Part shown: positions 44,454 to 53,171 of the stretch, in pieces | How the letters are laid out: each line of letters begins with the position of its first letter | Position numbering within the stretch: position 1 is the first letter of the stretch | Assembly (NCBI RefSeq): GCF_024979255.1 | Contig: NZ_JANLCN010000004.1 | Span: forward strand, 62,001 to 126,000 | DNA length: 64,000 nt | Origin: Herbiconiux moechotypicola | Lineage (GTDB): Bacteria > Actinomycetota > Actinomycetes > Actinomycetales > Microbacteriaceae | Direction of reading: 5' to 3' | The notes under the pieces: generated by a model | What the model saw: only the letters and a program-made list of their open reading frames with translations | Told to the model about the DNA's origin: nothing | Databases searched by the model: none | Position numbers and translations under genes: made by a program

Positions 44454-46748
44454 GTGGACGAGCAGGGCTGGGCGCGCAGGAGCCTGGAGCGGGCGCTGCA
44501 GCGCGCCATCCTTCTGGTGTGCCTGGTGTGGAACCTCTTGATGCCGGTGGTCATCGTGGTCGGCGATCATCGTGACGCCACGCCGGCGATCGTGGTGGCC
44601 GTGCTGCACGTGCTGGTCGCGGCGGGCATGCTGGGTGCGCTCCTCGGCCGTGTACCTCCGACCCTCCCGGTACTCGCCCCCTTCGTCGTCGCCGCCGCCG
44701 ACTGGGTGCTCGCCGCCAGCGCCGACGGCGTTCTCGCCCTGGCTTCGGCATGGACCTGGGATTTCGCCCTCATCGCCTCCGCGTTCCTGCTCGGGAGGCT
44801 GGGCACCGTCGTCTGCCTTGCGGCCACGGTCGGCATGCCGACGGTGCTGCTGCTCTCGCACCCCGGGTGGCCGATCTCCCTGATCGTGGCGGTGACGGTG
44901 ACCCCTGCAGCGATCCTGCTGGTCGCCAAGGTGGCGTTGCGGGCGTTGCGCGCGTTCGCCGCCGGCATCGACGAGACCGCGCAGGAGGCGGAGGCCTCCG
45001 TGGCGGAGGCCGCCGCCTCGGAGGCCGCCCGGCGGGCGACCTCCGAGAACGCGCGCACCCTGCACGACACCGCCGTCAACACGCTCGGCGCGATCGCCGC
45101 CGGCGGTGCCGCCGTGCGCGACGCCGACGAGGTTCGGCGGCGATGCGCGAGTGATGTCGAGGCGCTCGAATCGGTGATGCGCGGAGACGACGCGGCACCG
45201 CGCGGCTGGTCGTTGCCCGGCTCGCTGCCGGGCCACCCACTCCTTGTGACCAGGCGTGGACCGGGCGACGACGAGCTCGAGTACGTCGCCGCCTCCGTGC
45301 CGCTCGGCACCCGCGAAGCGATCGCGCGGGCTACGCTGGAGCTGCTGCAGAACGTCGAGCGGCACTCCGGCGCCCGGGCCGCTGCCATCGAGGTGACCGT
45401 CGACGGTGCTGCGCTCGAGGTGACAGTGTCGGATGAGGGGTCGGGCTTCGACGGACGGCTGAGGCCGGGGCACGGCTTGGCCGAGTCGGTGGTGGGGAGG
45501 CTCGCCGACGCCGGGGTGCGCGTCGCCATCGACAGCGAGCCGGGGCGGGGCACCCGCGTCACCATGACCTGCCCTCTCGGCGCCGACGGCGGAGCGGCCG
45601 ACACCGCGGTCGACGACGTCGATCGCGCGGTCGAGGCCATCCGGCGCCGGGCGGGTCTGTCGTGGTCGTTCGGGGTGGTCGCCGTGGGAGTGCTCCTCCG
45701 GCTGGCAGACGACCCGGTCGCCCCCTCCGGCACGACCGCGATGCTCGCGATCGTCCTCGTGCTCACCCTTCTGGTAGTGGGCCTGGCCCGTTTCAGGCCC
45801 GCGGTGCCCGTGCTCATCGCGCTCTCGGTGCTCGTGGCACCGGCCGCGTTCCTGCTCGGCTACGCGGGCACCGACTTCGGCACCGCCGATGTGGGGCTCT
45901 GGCAGGCACTCGGCCCCTCGGTGCCGCTCGTGCTCCTGCTCATGCTGAGCCGGCAGACGCGCCCGTTCGCACTCGGGTGCGCTGCCCTGGTCGTGACCGT
46001 CGTGGTCACGGCCGGAGCGGCGATGGTCGCGGGCGGCCAGGGGCTGATGGGTCTCGCGATCGTCGTGGTGGGCGGTGCGGTGCCGGTGCTGATCGGTGTC
46101 GCGTGGTTCCTGTTCTATCGGGGGCTCACGACCATCGGCCGCCGGGCGCACGCCGAGTCGCTCGAGGTCTCGGCGATGCGGCGCGACTCGGTGATGCGCG
46201 AGGCGGTCGACGTCTCCCGAGCCCGCTGGCGCGCGGCCGGACTGAGCGCATCGCTCGACGTACTCAGGGGGCTCGCCATCGGCAGGCTCGACCCGGGATC
46301 GAGCGGGGTGCAACAGCTCTGCGGCCGCGAGGAGGCCTACCTGCGCCAGCTGATGCTGCTCGACCCGGCGACGATCCGGCTCGGGGCCTGGTACGCGAGG
46401 ATGCTGCGGGAGGCCCATTCGAGGAGGGTGCGGGTGAGCATCCGCGGCGGCGGCCTCGACGTCGACGAGGCCTCCGCCGATCTGCTCGGCGGGTTCCTCG
46501 TGGAGATCGCGCAGTGGTCCGGGCCGGGTGCCTCGTTGGTCGTCGGCGTGTTCGAGGTGGAAGGGCTGCCGAGAGTCACCGTGGTCGGTCCCGCCTCCGA
46601 CCTTGCCCGGGCGCGGCCCGCGTTCGCCGCAGGCGCCGGTTGGAACATCGGTTCGACCGAGTTCGGGGAACAGGCGCTGCTGGAGATCGTGCGATCGAGG
46701 TCGCACGACGAGGAGTCCGGTTCGAGATGGGATTCCACCCGGGTTTGA
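44454..46748 (+). CDS. membrane histidine kinase with a second, degenerate kinase-like module
   Basis: 764 residues from GTG. Residues 1-165 form a first membrane block. A HisKA_3-type dimerisation helix with His204 in ARTLHDTAVN and an ATPase domain (LELLQNVERHSG as N-box, DEGSGFDG and GHGL as G-boxes, up to about 385) follow. A second membrane block (402-562) then leads to another cytosolic module (565-764) that resembles a kinase core but lacks the phospho-acceptor His and clear N/G boxes. The matching response regulator is downstream. The signal sensed is unknown. Confidence 0.82.
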   Translation: MDEQGWARRSLERALQRAILLVCLVWNLLMPVVIVVGDHRDATPAIVVAVLHVLVAAGMLGALLGRVPPTLPVLAPFVVAAADWVLAASADGVLALASAWTWDFALIASAFLLGRLGTVVCLAATVGMPTVLLLSHPGWPISLIVAVTVTPAAILLVAKVALRALRAFAAGIDETAQEAEASVAEAAASEAARRATSENARTLHDTAVNTLGAIAAGGAAVRDADEVRRRCASDVEALESVMRGDDAAPRGWSLPGSLPGHPLLVTRRGPGDDELEYVAASVPLGTREAIARATLELLQNVERHSGARAAAIEVTVDGAALEVTVSDEGSGFDGRLRPGHGLAESVVGRLADAGVRVAIDSEPGRGTRVTMTCPLGADGGAADTAVDDVDRAVEAIRRRAGLSWSFGVVAVGVLLRLADDPVAPSGTTAMLAIVLVLTLLVVGLARFRPAVPVLIALSVLVAPAAFLLGYAGTDFGTADVGLWQALGPSVPLVLLLMLSRQTRPFALGCAALVVTVVVTAGAAMVAGGQGLMGLAIVVVGGAVPVLIGVAWFLFYRGLTTIGRRAHAESLEVSAMRRDSVMREAVDVSRARWRAAGLSASLDVLRGLAIGRLDPGSSGVQQLCGREEAYLRQLMLLDPATIRLGAWYARMLREAHSRRVRVSIRGGGLDVDEASADLLGGFLVEIAQWSGPGASLVVGVFEVEGLPRVTVVGPASDLARARPAFAAGAGWNIGSTEFGEQALLEIVRSRSHDEESGSRWDSTRV

Positions 46749-46930
46749 CCCCCGTTCGGATCTCAGCGCCCGTCCTCGGCATACGCCAGGATCGTGGAGT
46801 CCGGCGATCGTGAGCCGGAGGCCCCGCGGCACTCGGCCCCACGACGTGCCGGACGAGGGCTGCTGTTCCCGCCGTCGGCACCCCATCCCGATGCGGCGGG
46901 GACAGCCTTCGTCGTGAGAGGGTGGACGGC

Positions 46931-47590
46931 GTGACGGAGTCGGGGAGGGCGTGGCGCATCGCCATCGTCGAAGATCATCTGCTGCAGCGGCGGCGCACCG
47001 AGGAGCTCCTCGGCGACGGCGAGCTGATGCGCGTGGTGCACAGTGCGGAGTCGATGCCCGAGTTCATCGACTGGCTGGCGGGCGCGGCGGCCGACGACCG
47101 GCCCGACCTGCTGGTGCTCGATCTCATGGTGGAGCGCGGGCCGAGCGTCGACCCCGTCCGGCTCGGTGAACTGATCGACGACGGGCTCCGGGTCGTGGTG
47201 CTCTCGGCCCTGGTCTCGCCGCCCCTGGTGCGCCAGGTGCTCCAGGCCGGCGTCGGCGCCATCGTGGGAAAGCGCGACAGTGAAGACGACATCCTCGCCG
47301 CCGTCGACGAGGTGCTGCATGACGGCCACTGGATGAGTTCGGAGCTCGCCGCGGTCATCGCCGCAGATGCGGCGCGGCCCAAGCTCAGCGTGCAGGAGGA
47401 GCGCGCACTGGTGCTCTACGCCTCCGGACTCACCCTCGACGCTGTGGCGAGCGCGATCGGTGTGAAGCGCGACACGGCGAAGCAGTACATCGAGCGGGTC
47501 AAGCTCAAGTACGTGTCGGCGGGGCGACCCGTGCGCACGAAGATCGACCTCAACCGGGTCGCGACCGCGGACGGGTACCTCGACGGGTGA
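46931..47590 (+). CDS. LuxR/NarL-type response regulator
   Basis: 219 residues. The receiver domain has IVEDH, phospho-acceptor Asp64 in VLDLMVERG and the Lys of VGKRDS. A C-terminal LuxR helix-turn-helix (LSVQEERALVLYASGLTLDAVASAIGV) ends the chain. The GTG at 46931 is preferred because GAGAGG lies 9 nt before it; GTG 46922 is an alternative. It pairs with the upstream kinase (182 bp gap). Confidence 0.9.
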   Translation: MTESGRAWRIAIVEDHLLQRRRTEELLGDGELMRVVHSAESMPEFIDWLAGAAADDRPDLLVLDLMVERGPSVDPVRLGELIDDGLRVVVLSALVSPPLVRQVLQAGVGAIVGKRDSEDDILAAVDEVLHDGHWMSSELAAVIAADAARPKLSVQEERALVLYASGLTLDAVASAIGVKRDTAKQYIERVKLKYVSAGRPVRTKIDLNRVATADGYLDG

Positions 47591-47614
47591 ACCGTGTCAC
47601 GCCTGGGCCGAGCG

Positions 47615-49075
47615 TCAGGGCGCGGTCGTGGGCGCCGACTTCACGGTGGGCCGCGGGGTGGGGGCCGGCACCGGCTGCGGTTCGGGCGGGAGCTGCAGCT
47701 CGTCGGCGGTCGGCGGGCTGAACGGCGCGGCGGCCGCGGTGCCGCGGGCGTTGGAGACGGTCGTTCCCTTCTCGGCGGCGGTCTTGTCCTGCTCCACCAC
47801 GATCGGGTTCGCGGTCGCGTACGAATCCTGGCGGATGCCCGTGACCTGCCAGGAGACCTCGACCCCTGGTTTGTCGGTGGCGATCTCGAAGGAGTTCTTG
47901 GCGATCTTCTTCGAGATCATCGCCTGGGCGAACTGGCCGAGAACGGTGAGCTGGTAGCGGAAGTCGCGGTTGAGCGCTTCGAAGTAGCCGGGGAGGGTGA
48001 CGGTGGCCTTGCCCTTCGCATCCGTGGTGACGTTGCCGTTGTAGACGTTCATCATGTCGGGGGACTCGACGAAGGAGTGGGAGAGCCATTTGTTCTGCGG
48101 GTCTTGGGGGTGGTCGATCCTGAACGAGCCGGCGCTCTTGGAGAGGGTGCCCTGCACGTGCATGCGTCCGTTGGCGTAGACGGCGTAGCCGTCGGGACTG
48201 CGCGTCTCGCCGAAGAGACCGTAGTTCTGGCCGCTGGTGCCCGTGGCCAGGCCGTAGGTGCCGTAGGTCGTGGCCTGCCCCCACACTCCGACGTACCCGG
48301 AGTCGCCGCGCACGCCGGCTGTGCTGCCGTCGGCACCTGCGACACCGTATTGACCGCCCCTGCCGTAGACAGCTGTGCCGGTGGTGTTCGGGTTGTTCCC
48401 GTAGACGCCGTTGGTCATCCCGTATCCATAGACGCCCACGCTGCTGCTGCTGCCGTAGACGCCGTAGGTGGTGCCGCTGCCGAGGGCTCCGATGCTGGCC
48501 GAGGTGAAGTAACCCGAGATTCCGGAGCCGTTCGTCGAAGCGAGCACCCCATAGGTCGTGCCCTTGGCCGTGACGCCCGCGTATCCGCCTGTTGCATTGA
48601 CACCGACGTTGTTCGTCGACTTGCCCTCGACGCCGTAACCGCCCGGGGCTGAACCGACGACTCCGCGGCCGGCGGAGGCCGACGCGGAGCAGACCCCCTG
48701 CACGCCGATGCTGCTGCTGATCGCGTCGACGCGGGCGGCCGGCGCGGTCACTCCGAGCCCCAGCCGCCCCTGCGGGCTGAGACGCATCTTCTCGTTGACG
48801 TCGGAGCTGGTGTTCGCCTTCGTCTTGAAGATGAGGGCGGCTCCCGATGTGGTGGGGCCGATGAAGTTGTTCGTGGTCACGCCGGAGTTCCCCCCGAGCA
48901 TCCACGGTGTCGTCGCCGACGCGGCCGCGGCGGGCTCGGCGGAACCGACCGCGGCGGCGGTGGCCGCCACGCCTGCGGCGGCGCCCGCGAAGAGCAGCCG
49001 GCGGGGGAACCTCCGTTCGGCCTCGGGGCTGTCGAGGGCGGTGCTGTCGAGCACAGGCTGCTGGGAATCGGACAC
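47615..49075 (-). CDS. secreted fibre-like surface protein with Gly/Tyr repeat shaft and conserved C-terminal domain
   Basis: 486 residues from a GTG with GGAGGT 6 nt upstream. A twin-arginine-like signal (RRFPRRLLFAGAAAG) is followed by a shaft (about 110-300) of repeats such as GVYG, GTTYGVYG and GGYGVEG, as in trimeric beta-helix fibres. Next is a C-terminal domain beginning FRIDHPQDPQNKWLSHSFVESPDM and ending VSWQVTGIRQD, which I recall from many bacterial tail-fibre-like secreted proteins. A Pro/Glu/Ala/Thr-rich tail ends it. The role is likely a surface appendage; convergent with the response regulator. Confidence 0.78.
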   Translation of the reverse strand: MSDSQQPVLDSTALDSPEAERRFPRRLLFAGAAAGVAATAAAVGSAEPAAAASATTPWMLGGNSGVTTNNFIGPTTSGAALIFKTKANTSSDVNEKMRLSPQGRLGLGVTAPAARVDAISSSIGVQGVCSASASAGRGVVGSAPGGYGVEGKSTNNVGVNATGGYAGVTAKGTTYGVLASTNGSGISGYFTSASIGALGSGTTYGVYGSSSSVGVYGYGMTNGVYGNNPNTTGTAVYGRGGQYGVAGADGSTAGVRGDSGYVGVWGQATTYGTYGLATGTSGQNYGLFGETRSPDGYAVYANGRMHVQGTLSKSAGSFRIDHPQDPQNKWLSHSFVESPDMMNVYNGNVTTDAKGKATVTLPGYFEALNRDFRYQLTVLGQFAQAMISKKIAKNSFEIATDKPGVEVSWQVTGIRQDSYATANPIVVEQDKTAAEKGTTVSNARGTAAAAPFSPPTADELQLPPEPQPVPAPTPRPTVKSAPTTAP

Positions 49076-49207
49076 AGGTCGACCTCCGGTCGTCGGTGGA
49101 GCACGGATGATCGGCGTCATGACCGTCTTCCACCACGCCGTGAGCGCGAGCATATCGCCCACCACGCCCCGCGTACAGGGCACATCCGGTCAGCTGGCCG
49201 CAGGGCT

Positions 49208-50221
49208 TCAGCGCCGCGTGGACTCGCCGACGACGAGCTCGACGGGCAGGGTGGCGCGGCCGCCCTCGCCACCGTTCATCATGGCCGCGAGGTAGTCGGT
49301 GGCGCGGGTGGCGATGGCCGCCCAGTCCTGCCGGATGGTGGTGATGGTGGGGGAGATCTGCCTGGTCCAGCCGATGCCGTCGTAACCGCAGATGAGCAGG
49401 TCGCCCGGCACGCTGCGCCCCGACTGCTGGGCCTCGAACAACCCGCCGACCGCGTGCATGTCGCTCACCGCGAACACCGCGTCGACGGTGGGGTCGAGCT
49501 CGAGCAGCTCGTACATCGCCGACTGCCCGCCGTCCATGCCGTAGACGTCGCCGACCACGTGCACGGCTTCGTCGGGCACACCGCGGTCGCGGAGCCCGGC
49601 GAGGAAGCCCTCGCGCCGCTCTTGGGTGGAGGGGAGGTAGCCGGCGCCGCCGAGCATCCCGAAGCGGGTGCCTCCGGCGTCGACCAGGTGGTGGGCGGCG
49701 GCCCGGCCGCCCCCGAAGCTGTCGGTGCGCACCGAGGCGCCGATGAGCGGGGAGTCGGCCGGCTCGTCGCAGGTGACGATCGGCACGGGGCTCGCAGTGA
49801 GCCGGTGCAGCCCCGACCGTGGCGGCCGGCTGGGCGAGACCACCACGCCGTCGGTGGTCTGAACGAGGCGCTCGAGGGCCTCGAGCTCCTTCTCGGGCTC
49901 GTAGTCGGAGCTCGCGAGCACGAGCGACCACTCGCGCCGCTTGCCCTCGCGCTCGAAGGCGTGTGCGAGCTCGGCGTAGGCGGGGTTGCGCACGTCGGGC
50001 AGCACGATGCCGACCGTCACCCGCTCGGTCTTGCGCGACCGGGCGGCCGACCCGCCGCGCGGGTAGCCGATGCGCTGGGCGGCCTCGACGACGCGCTCGC
50101 GCAGGGCTGCGCTCACGCCCCGGTTGCCCGAGAGCGCGTTGCTCGCCGTCGCGAGGCTCACGCCCGCCTCGGCCGCCACCTCTTGGAGGGTCGGAGTGCG
50201 CGAAGGGCCGTCCGAAGGCAT
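49208..50221 (-). CDS. LacI-family transcriptional regulator (end of FolE-like operon)
   Basis: 337 residues. Helix-turn-helix TLQEVAAEAGVSLATASNALSGN at the N-terminus, effector domain behind it. Its ATG overlaps the SDR stop by one base (TGATG), so it is the last gene of the minus-strand operon. The palindrome AAACGTAAA-N3-TTTACGTTT before the first gene is the natural candidate operator. The effector is presumably the imported compound or a product of it. Confidence 0.92.
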   Translation of the reverse strand: MPSDGPSRTPTLQEVAAEAGVSLATASNALSGNRGVSAALRERVVEAAQRIGYPRGGSAARSRKTERVTVGIVLPDVRNPAYAELAHAFEREGKRREWSLVLASSDYEPEKELEALERLVQTTDGVVVSPSRPPRSGLHRLTASPVPIVTCDEPADSPLIGASVRTDSFGGGRAAAHHLVDAGGTRFGMLGGAGYLPSTQERREGFLAGLRDRGVPDEAVHVVGDVYGMDGGQSAMYELLELDPTVDAVFAVSDMHAVGGLFEAQQSGRSVPGDLLICGYDGIGWTRQISPTITTIRQDWAAIATRATDYLAAMMNGGEGGRATLPVELVVGESTRR

Positions 50222-50955
50222 CAGTGCATCACCATCCCGCCGGTGACGTTGATCGCCTGGCCGGTGAGGTACGCGGCAGCGTCGGAGGCGAGGAAGGCGA
50301 TCACCCCGGCCACGTCGCCGGGCGTGCCGAGCCGGCCCACGGCGGTCTGCGACTCCCACCGCGCGATGTCGTCGGCGGTGCGGGTGTCGGCGCCCATCGC
50401 GGTGGGGATGTAGCCGGGGCAGACGCAGTTCACGGTGATGCCCGCGCGGCCCCACTCCAGGGCGGCCACCCGGGTGAGCGCCACCACGGCGGCCTTGGAT
50501 GCGGCGTAGGCGGCTTCATCGACGCCGCCGGCTTTCGCGGCCATCGAGGCGATTGTCACGATGCGCCCCGCCGTGCCGGCCGCGAGCATCCGCCGGCCGG
50601 CCTCGCGCACCACCACGAAGGCGGCGCGGGCGTTGACGGCCTGCACGAGGTCCCACTCCTCGAGGGTGGTCTCGGCGAACGGGGTGATGCGCAGGATGCC
50701 CGCGGCGTTCACGACCACGTCGAGCCCGCCGAGGAGCGACTCGGTCTCGCCGACGGCGGCGATCAGGGCATCCGCGTCGGCGATGTCGACGGCGAGCTCG
50801 GCGACGACGGCGGGAGCGAGCGCGGAGGGCAGCGGCGCGCGGTCGAGTACGACCACCGCGTCGCCGGCCTCGGCGAAGCGCTGCACGATCGAGGTGCCGA
50901 TGCCGCCGGCGCCGCCGACGACGAGCACGCGGCGGGCGGGGGAGACGCGGCTCAT
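50221..50955 (-). CDS. short-chain dehydrogenase/reductase
   Basis: 244 residues. It shows the Rossmann motif GGAGGIG, NAAG, catalytic Ser of IASMAAK and Tyr-x3-Lys in YAASKAA, and the C-terminal YLTGQAINVTGG of classical SDRs. Basic or acidic residues after the second strand (VVLDRAP) favour NAD(H). It overlaps the creatininase gene by ATGA. It probably oxidises an alcohol released during breakdown of the operon substrate. Confidence 0.93.
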   Translation of the reverse strand: MSRVSPARRVLVVGGAGGIGTSIVQRFAEAGDAVVVLDRAPLPSALAPAVVAELAVDIADADALIAAVGETESLLGGLDVVVNAAGILRITPFAETTLEEWDLVQAVNARAAFVVVREAGRRMLAAGTAGRIVTIASMAAKAGGVDEAAYAASKAAVVALTRVAALEWGRAGITVNCVCPGYIPTAMGADTRTADDIARWESQTAVGRLGTPGDVAGVIAFLASDAAAYLTGQAINVTGGMVMH

Positions 50956-51749
50956 GCCGCGCCGCCGGGTGCGGGGTAGGAGAACCCGGCGAGCTCCACG
51001 ATCGCCTCGGCGAGGCTCTGCGCCTGCACGGCGAGGGCCTTGGCCCCCCACTCGGCCGAGGCACCGGTCGGGTCGCCGATGACCCCCGAGGCCGAGAGGT
51101 CGTCGCTGTGCCAGGGGAGGGAGATCTCGCCGAACAGCGACACGTGCAACAGCCCGTCGAGCGCGCCGGCCACGGCGAGCCCGTCGGGCGCGGCCGACGG
51201 CAGGTGGACGGATGCGGGGTCGAGCGCCAGCATCACGCTGGTCTCGTAGAAGCCGGCGTGCACGTCGAGCTCGGGCCGCGGCTGGGCGGCGACGAGTCCG
51301 TCGGGCAGCGGCAGCACCGGCGCGTGGACCACGTAGGTGGTCACTCCGCTGTCGGCACGGATGTCGCGGGCGGCGACCCGTAGCAGATCGGGGTTGCCGC
51401 CGTGCGCGTTCACGAAGATCAGCGTAGCGATGCCGCTGGCGGCGATCGCGCGGCCGAGGTCGAGGCAGATCGCGAGCAGCGTGGTCGACGACAGCGACAC
51501 CGTGCCCGGCCGGCCCGCGTGCTCGGGGGAGAGGCCGTAGGAGAGGGTGGGCAGCAGCCACAGCGGCGGCGCCCCGTCGATGCCGCCCGCGAGTGTGACG
51601 GCGCGCTCGGCGAGCGCGGTGGCGATCACCGAGTCGGTGTCGATCGGCAGGTGGGGCCCGTGCTGTTCGACGGCGCCGATGGGCAGCACCGCGACGCCGC
51701 CGGCGGCGGCCAGCCCCGCGACCTCGGGCGAGCGCATCGACGCCGCCAT
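50952..51749 (-). CDS. creatininase-family amidohydrolase
   Basis: 265 residues. The metal-site motifs are complete: Glu28 and His30 in GAVEQHG, Asp39 in HLPIDTD, NAHGGN, and HAGFYETS with another Glu. The family includes creatininase, mycofactocin MftE and the archaeal formamidopyrimidine deformylase ArfB. Lying one base after a cyclohydrolase-like gene, an ArfB-like deformylation or amide cleavage is the most coherent role, but this is inference. Confidence 0.9.
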   Translation of the reverse strand: MAASMRSPEVAGLAAAGGVAVLPIGAVEQHGPHLPIDTDSVIATALAERAVTLAGGIDGAPPLWLLPTLSYGLSPEHAGRPGTVSLSSTTLLAICLDLGRAIAASGIATLIFVNAHGGNPDLLRVAARDIRADSGVTTYVVHAPVLPLPDGLVAAQPRPELDVHAGFYETSVMLALDPASVHLPSAAPDGLAVAGALDGLLHVSLFGEISLPWHSDDLSASGVIGDPTGASAEWGAKALAVQAQSLAEAIVELAGFSYPAPGGAA

Positions 51750-51750
51750 C

Positions 51751-52326
51751 TCAGAGCCCCAGCAGGAGGCGTGCCTCGGCGCGGTCGGCGCCGCCGTCGT
51801 ACACGCCGCGCGAGGCCAGCGACTGCGCGGTGGCGCCCACGGTGCGCTCGCCGCGCGCCCACATGCAGGCGTGCTCGGCGGTGAGGTGCACGAGCACGCC
51901 CTTGGCGCCGAGGGTGCTCGACACGGTCTCGGCGATCTCGTCGGCGAGCCGCTCCTGCATCTGCGGTCGGGCGGCGAGCACGCGGATCATGGCGTCGAAG
52001 TCGCCGATGCCCGCGAGCATGCGGTCGGGCAGGTAGGCCACCGAGATGATGCCCTTGAAGGGCAGCAGGTGGTGCTCGCAGATGGAGGAGTACGGAACGT
52101 CCTTCACCGACACGGGGCCGGGGTAGACGCCCTCGATCGGTTCGCCGCCGCCCAGCGCCTTCGCGGGGTCGCCGCCGAGGCCGGAGTAGAGGTCGAGGCC
52201 GGCGTAGGCCACGCGGCGCGGGGTGTCGAGCAGAGTGGGGTGGTCGACGTCGAGGCCGATCGCGGCCATGTAGTCGCGCACGGCGCGCTCGGCGGCGAGG
52301 AGGTCGGGGGCGGAGGCGGTGGCCAT
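51751..52326 (-). CDS. GTP cyclohydrolase I (FolE) paralogue with altered phosphate site
   Basis: 191 residues of T-fold. Zinc and catalytic residues are present: Cys83, Glu84, His85, His86 in CEHH, His152 and Cys154 in EHACM, Arg158. Purine-base contacts Gln124/Glu125 in QMQER are kept. Against E. coli FolE all of these align without gaps at an offset of 27. At the same offset the triphosphate ligands Ser135, Lys136 and Arg139 are Gly108, Asp109 and Ala112 (GIGDFDA instead of GLSKLAR). I infer hydrolysis of an unphosphorylated purine-like ring rather than GTP. It sits between the ATPase (86 bp) and the creatininase gene (1 bp). Confidence 0.88.
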   Translation of the reverse strand: MATASAPDLLAAERAVRDYMAAIGLDVDHPTLLDTPRRVAYAGLDLYSGLGGDPAKALGGGEPIEGVYPGPVSVKDVPYSSICEHHLLPFKGIISVAYLPDRMLAGIGDFDAMIRVLAARPQMQERLADEIAETVSSTLGAKGVLVHLTAEHACMWARGERTVGATAQSLASRGVYDGGADRAEARLLLGL

Positions 52327-52412
52327 CGTGGTGCCTGCTTTCGTGGTTCTGAGCGGATGCTCGGGGTGGAGCGTGGGGTGGAGCGGGTCGGTCTCGGGGC
52401 GAAGGAGGGCGG

Positions 52413-53171
52413 TCAGTGGAACAGCAACTGCGTCGCCCGGTCGACGTAGTGGTGGAACTCGGGGGTCGACATGAGGTCGATGGTGCGCGGCCTCGGCAGA
52501 TCGATCTCGATCACCTCTTTGATGGTGCCCGGTCTCGGGCTCATCACCGCCACGTAGTCGGAGAGGAAGACGGCCTCCTGGATGCCGTGGGTGACCATCA
52601 CCGTGGTGGCCTCCTGCTCCATCCAGAGCCGTTGCAGTTCGAGGTTGAGGCGCTGGCGGGTCATGTCGTCGAGCGCTCCGAAGGGCTCGTCGAGAAAGAG
52701 CACGCTGGGGCGCAGCGCCAGGGCGCGGGCGATCGACACCCGCTGCCGCATGCCGCCGGAGAGCTGCCACGGCTTCGCGTCGGCGAAGCTCTCGAGGCCC
52801 ACGAGGCCGAGCAGCTCGCTCACCCAGGCCTTGTCGACCGGCACGCCGGCCACCTCGAAGGGGAAGCGCACGTTCTTCTCCACGCTCCGCCAGGGCAGCA
52901 GCGCGTGGTCTTGGAAGGCGACGCCGAGCGACTTCTCCTTGCGCAGCTCGGCGGGGCTCAGGCCGTGCACGGTCGCCTCGCCGCTGGTGGGGGTGTCGAG
53001 GCCGGCCAGGATGCGCAGGATCGTCGACTTGCCGCATCCGCTCGGACCGAGCAGTGACAGGAAGGAGCCCTTCGGCGTCTGGAGGTCGACGTCGGAGACC
53101 GCCTGCACGGTGCCCGCGCGGGAGGTGAAGCTGCGGGTGAGTGCGCTCAGCTGAACGCCGGTGTCGGTCAT
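52413..53171 (-). CDS. ABC transporter ATP-binding protein (SsuB/TauB/ThiZ type)
   Basis: 252 residues. Walker A GPSGCGKST, signature LSGGMRQRVSIARAL, Walker B VLFLDEPFGALD and switch VTHGIQEAVFLSDY. The short form belongs to the nitrate/taurine/thiamine-precursor class. It energises the two permeases upstream, overlapping the nearer one by ATGA. Confidence 0.95.
   Translation of the reverse strand: MTDTGVQLSALTRSFTSRAGTVQAVSDVDLQTPKGSFLSLLGPSGCGKSTILRILAGLDTPTSGEATVHGLSPAELRKEKSLGVAFQDHALLPWRSVEKNVRFPFEVAGVPVDKAWVSELLGLVGLESFADAKPWQLSGGMRQRVSIARALALRPSVLFLDEPFGALDDMTRQRLNLELQRLWMEQEATTVMVTHGIQEAVFLSDYVAVMSPRPGTIKEVIEIDLPRPRTIDLMSTPEFHHYVDRATQLLFH

Noticed and set aside
44400-46886. 828-residue minus-strand open frame
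   Set aside because: It is antisense to the histidine kinase, rich in His/Arg/Gly, with no recognisable motif.
51751-52326. QueF-type nitrile reductase rather than FolE
   Set aside because: QueF shares the T-fold but lacks zinc ligands; this protein has CEHH and the distal Cys and lacks the QueF motif.
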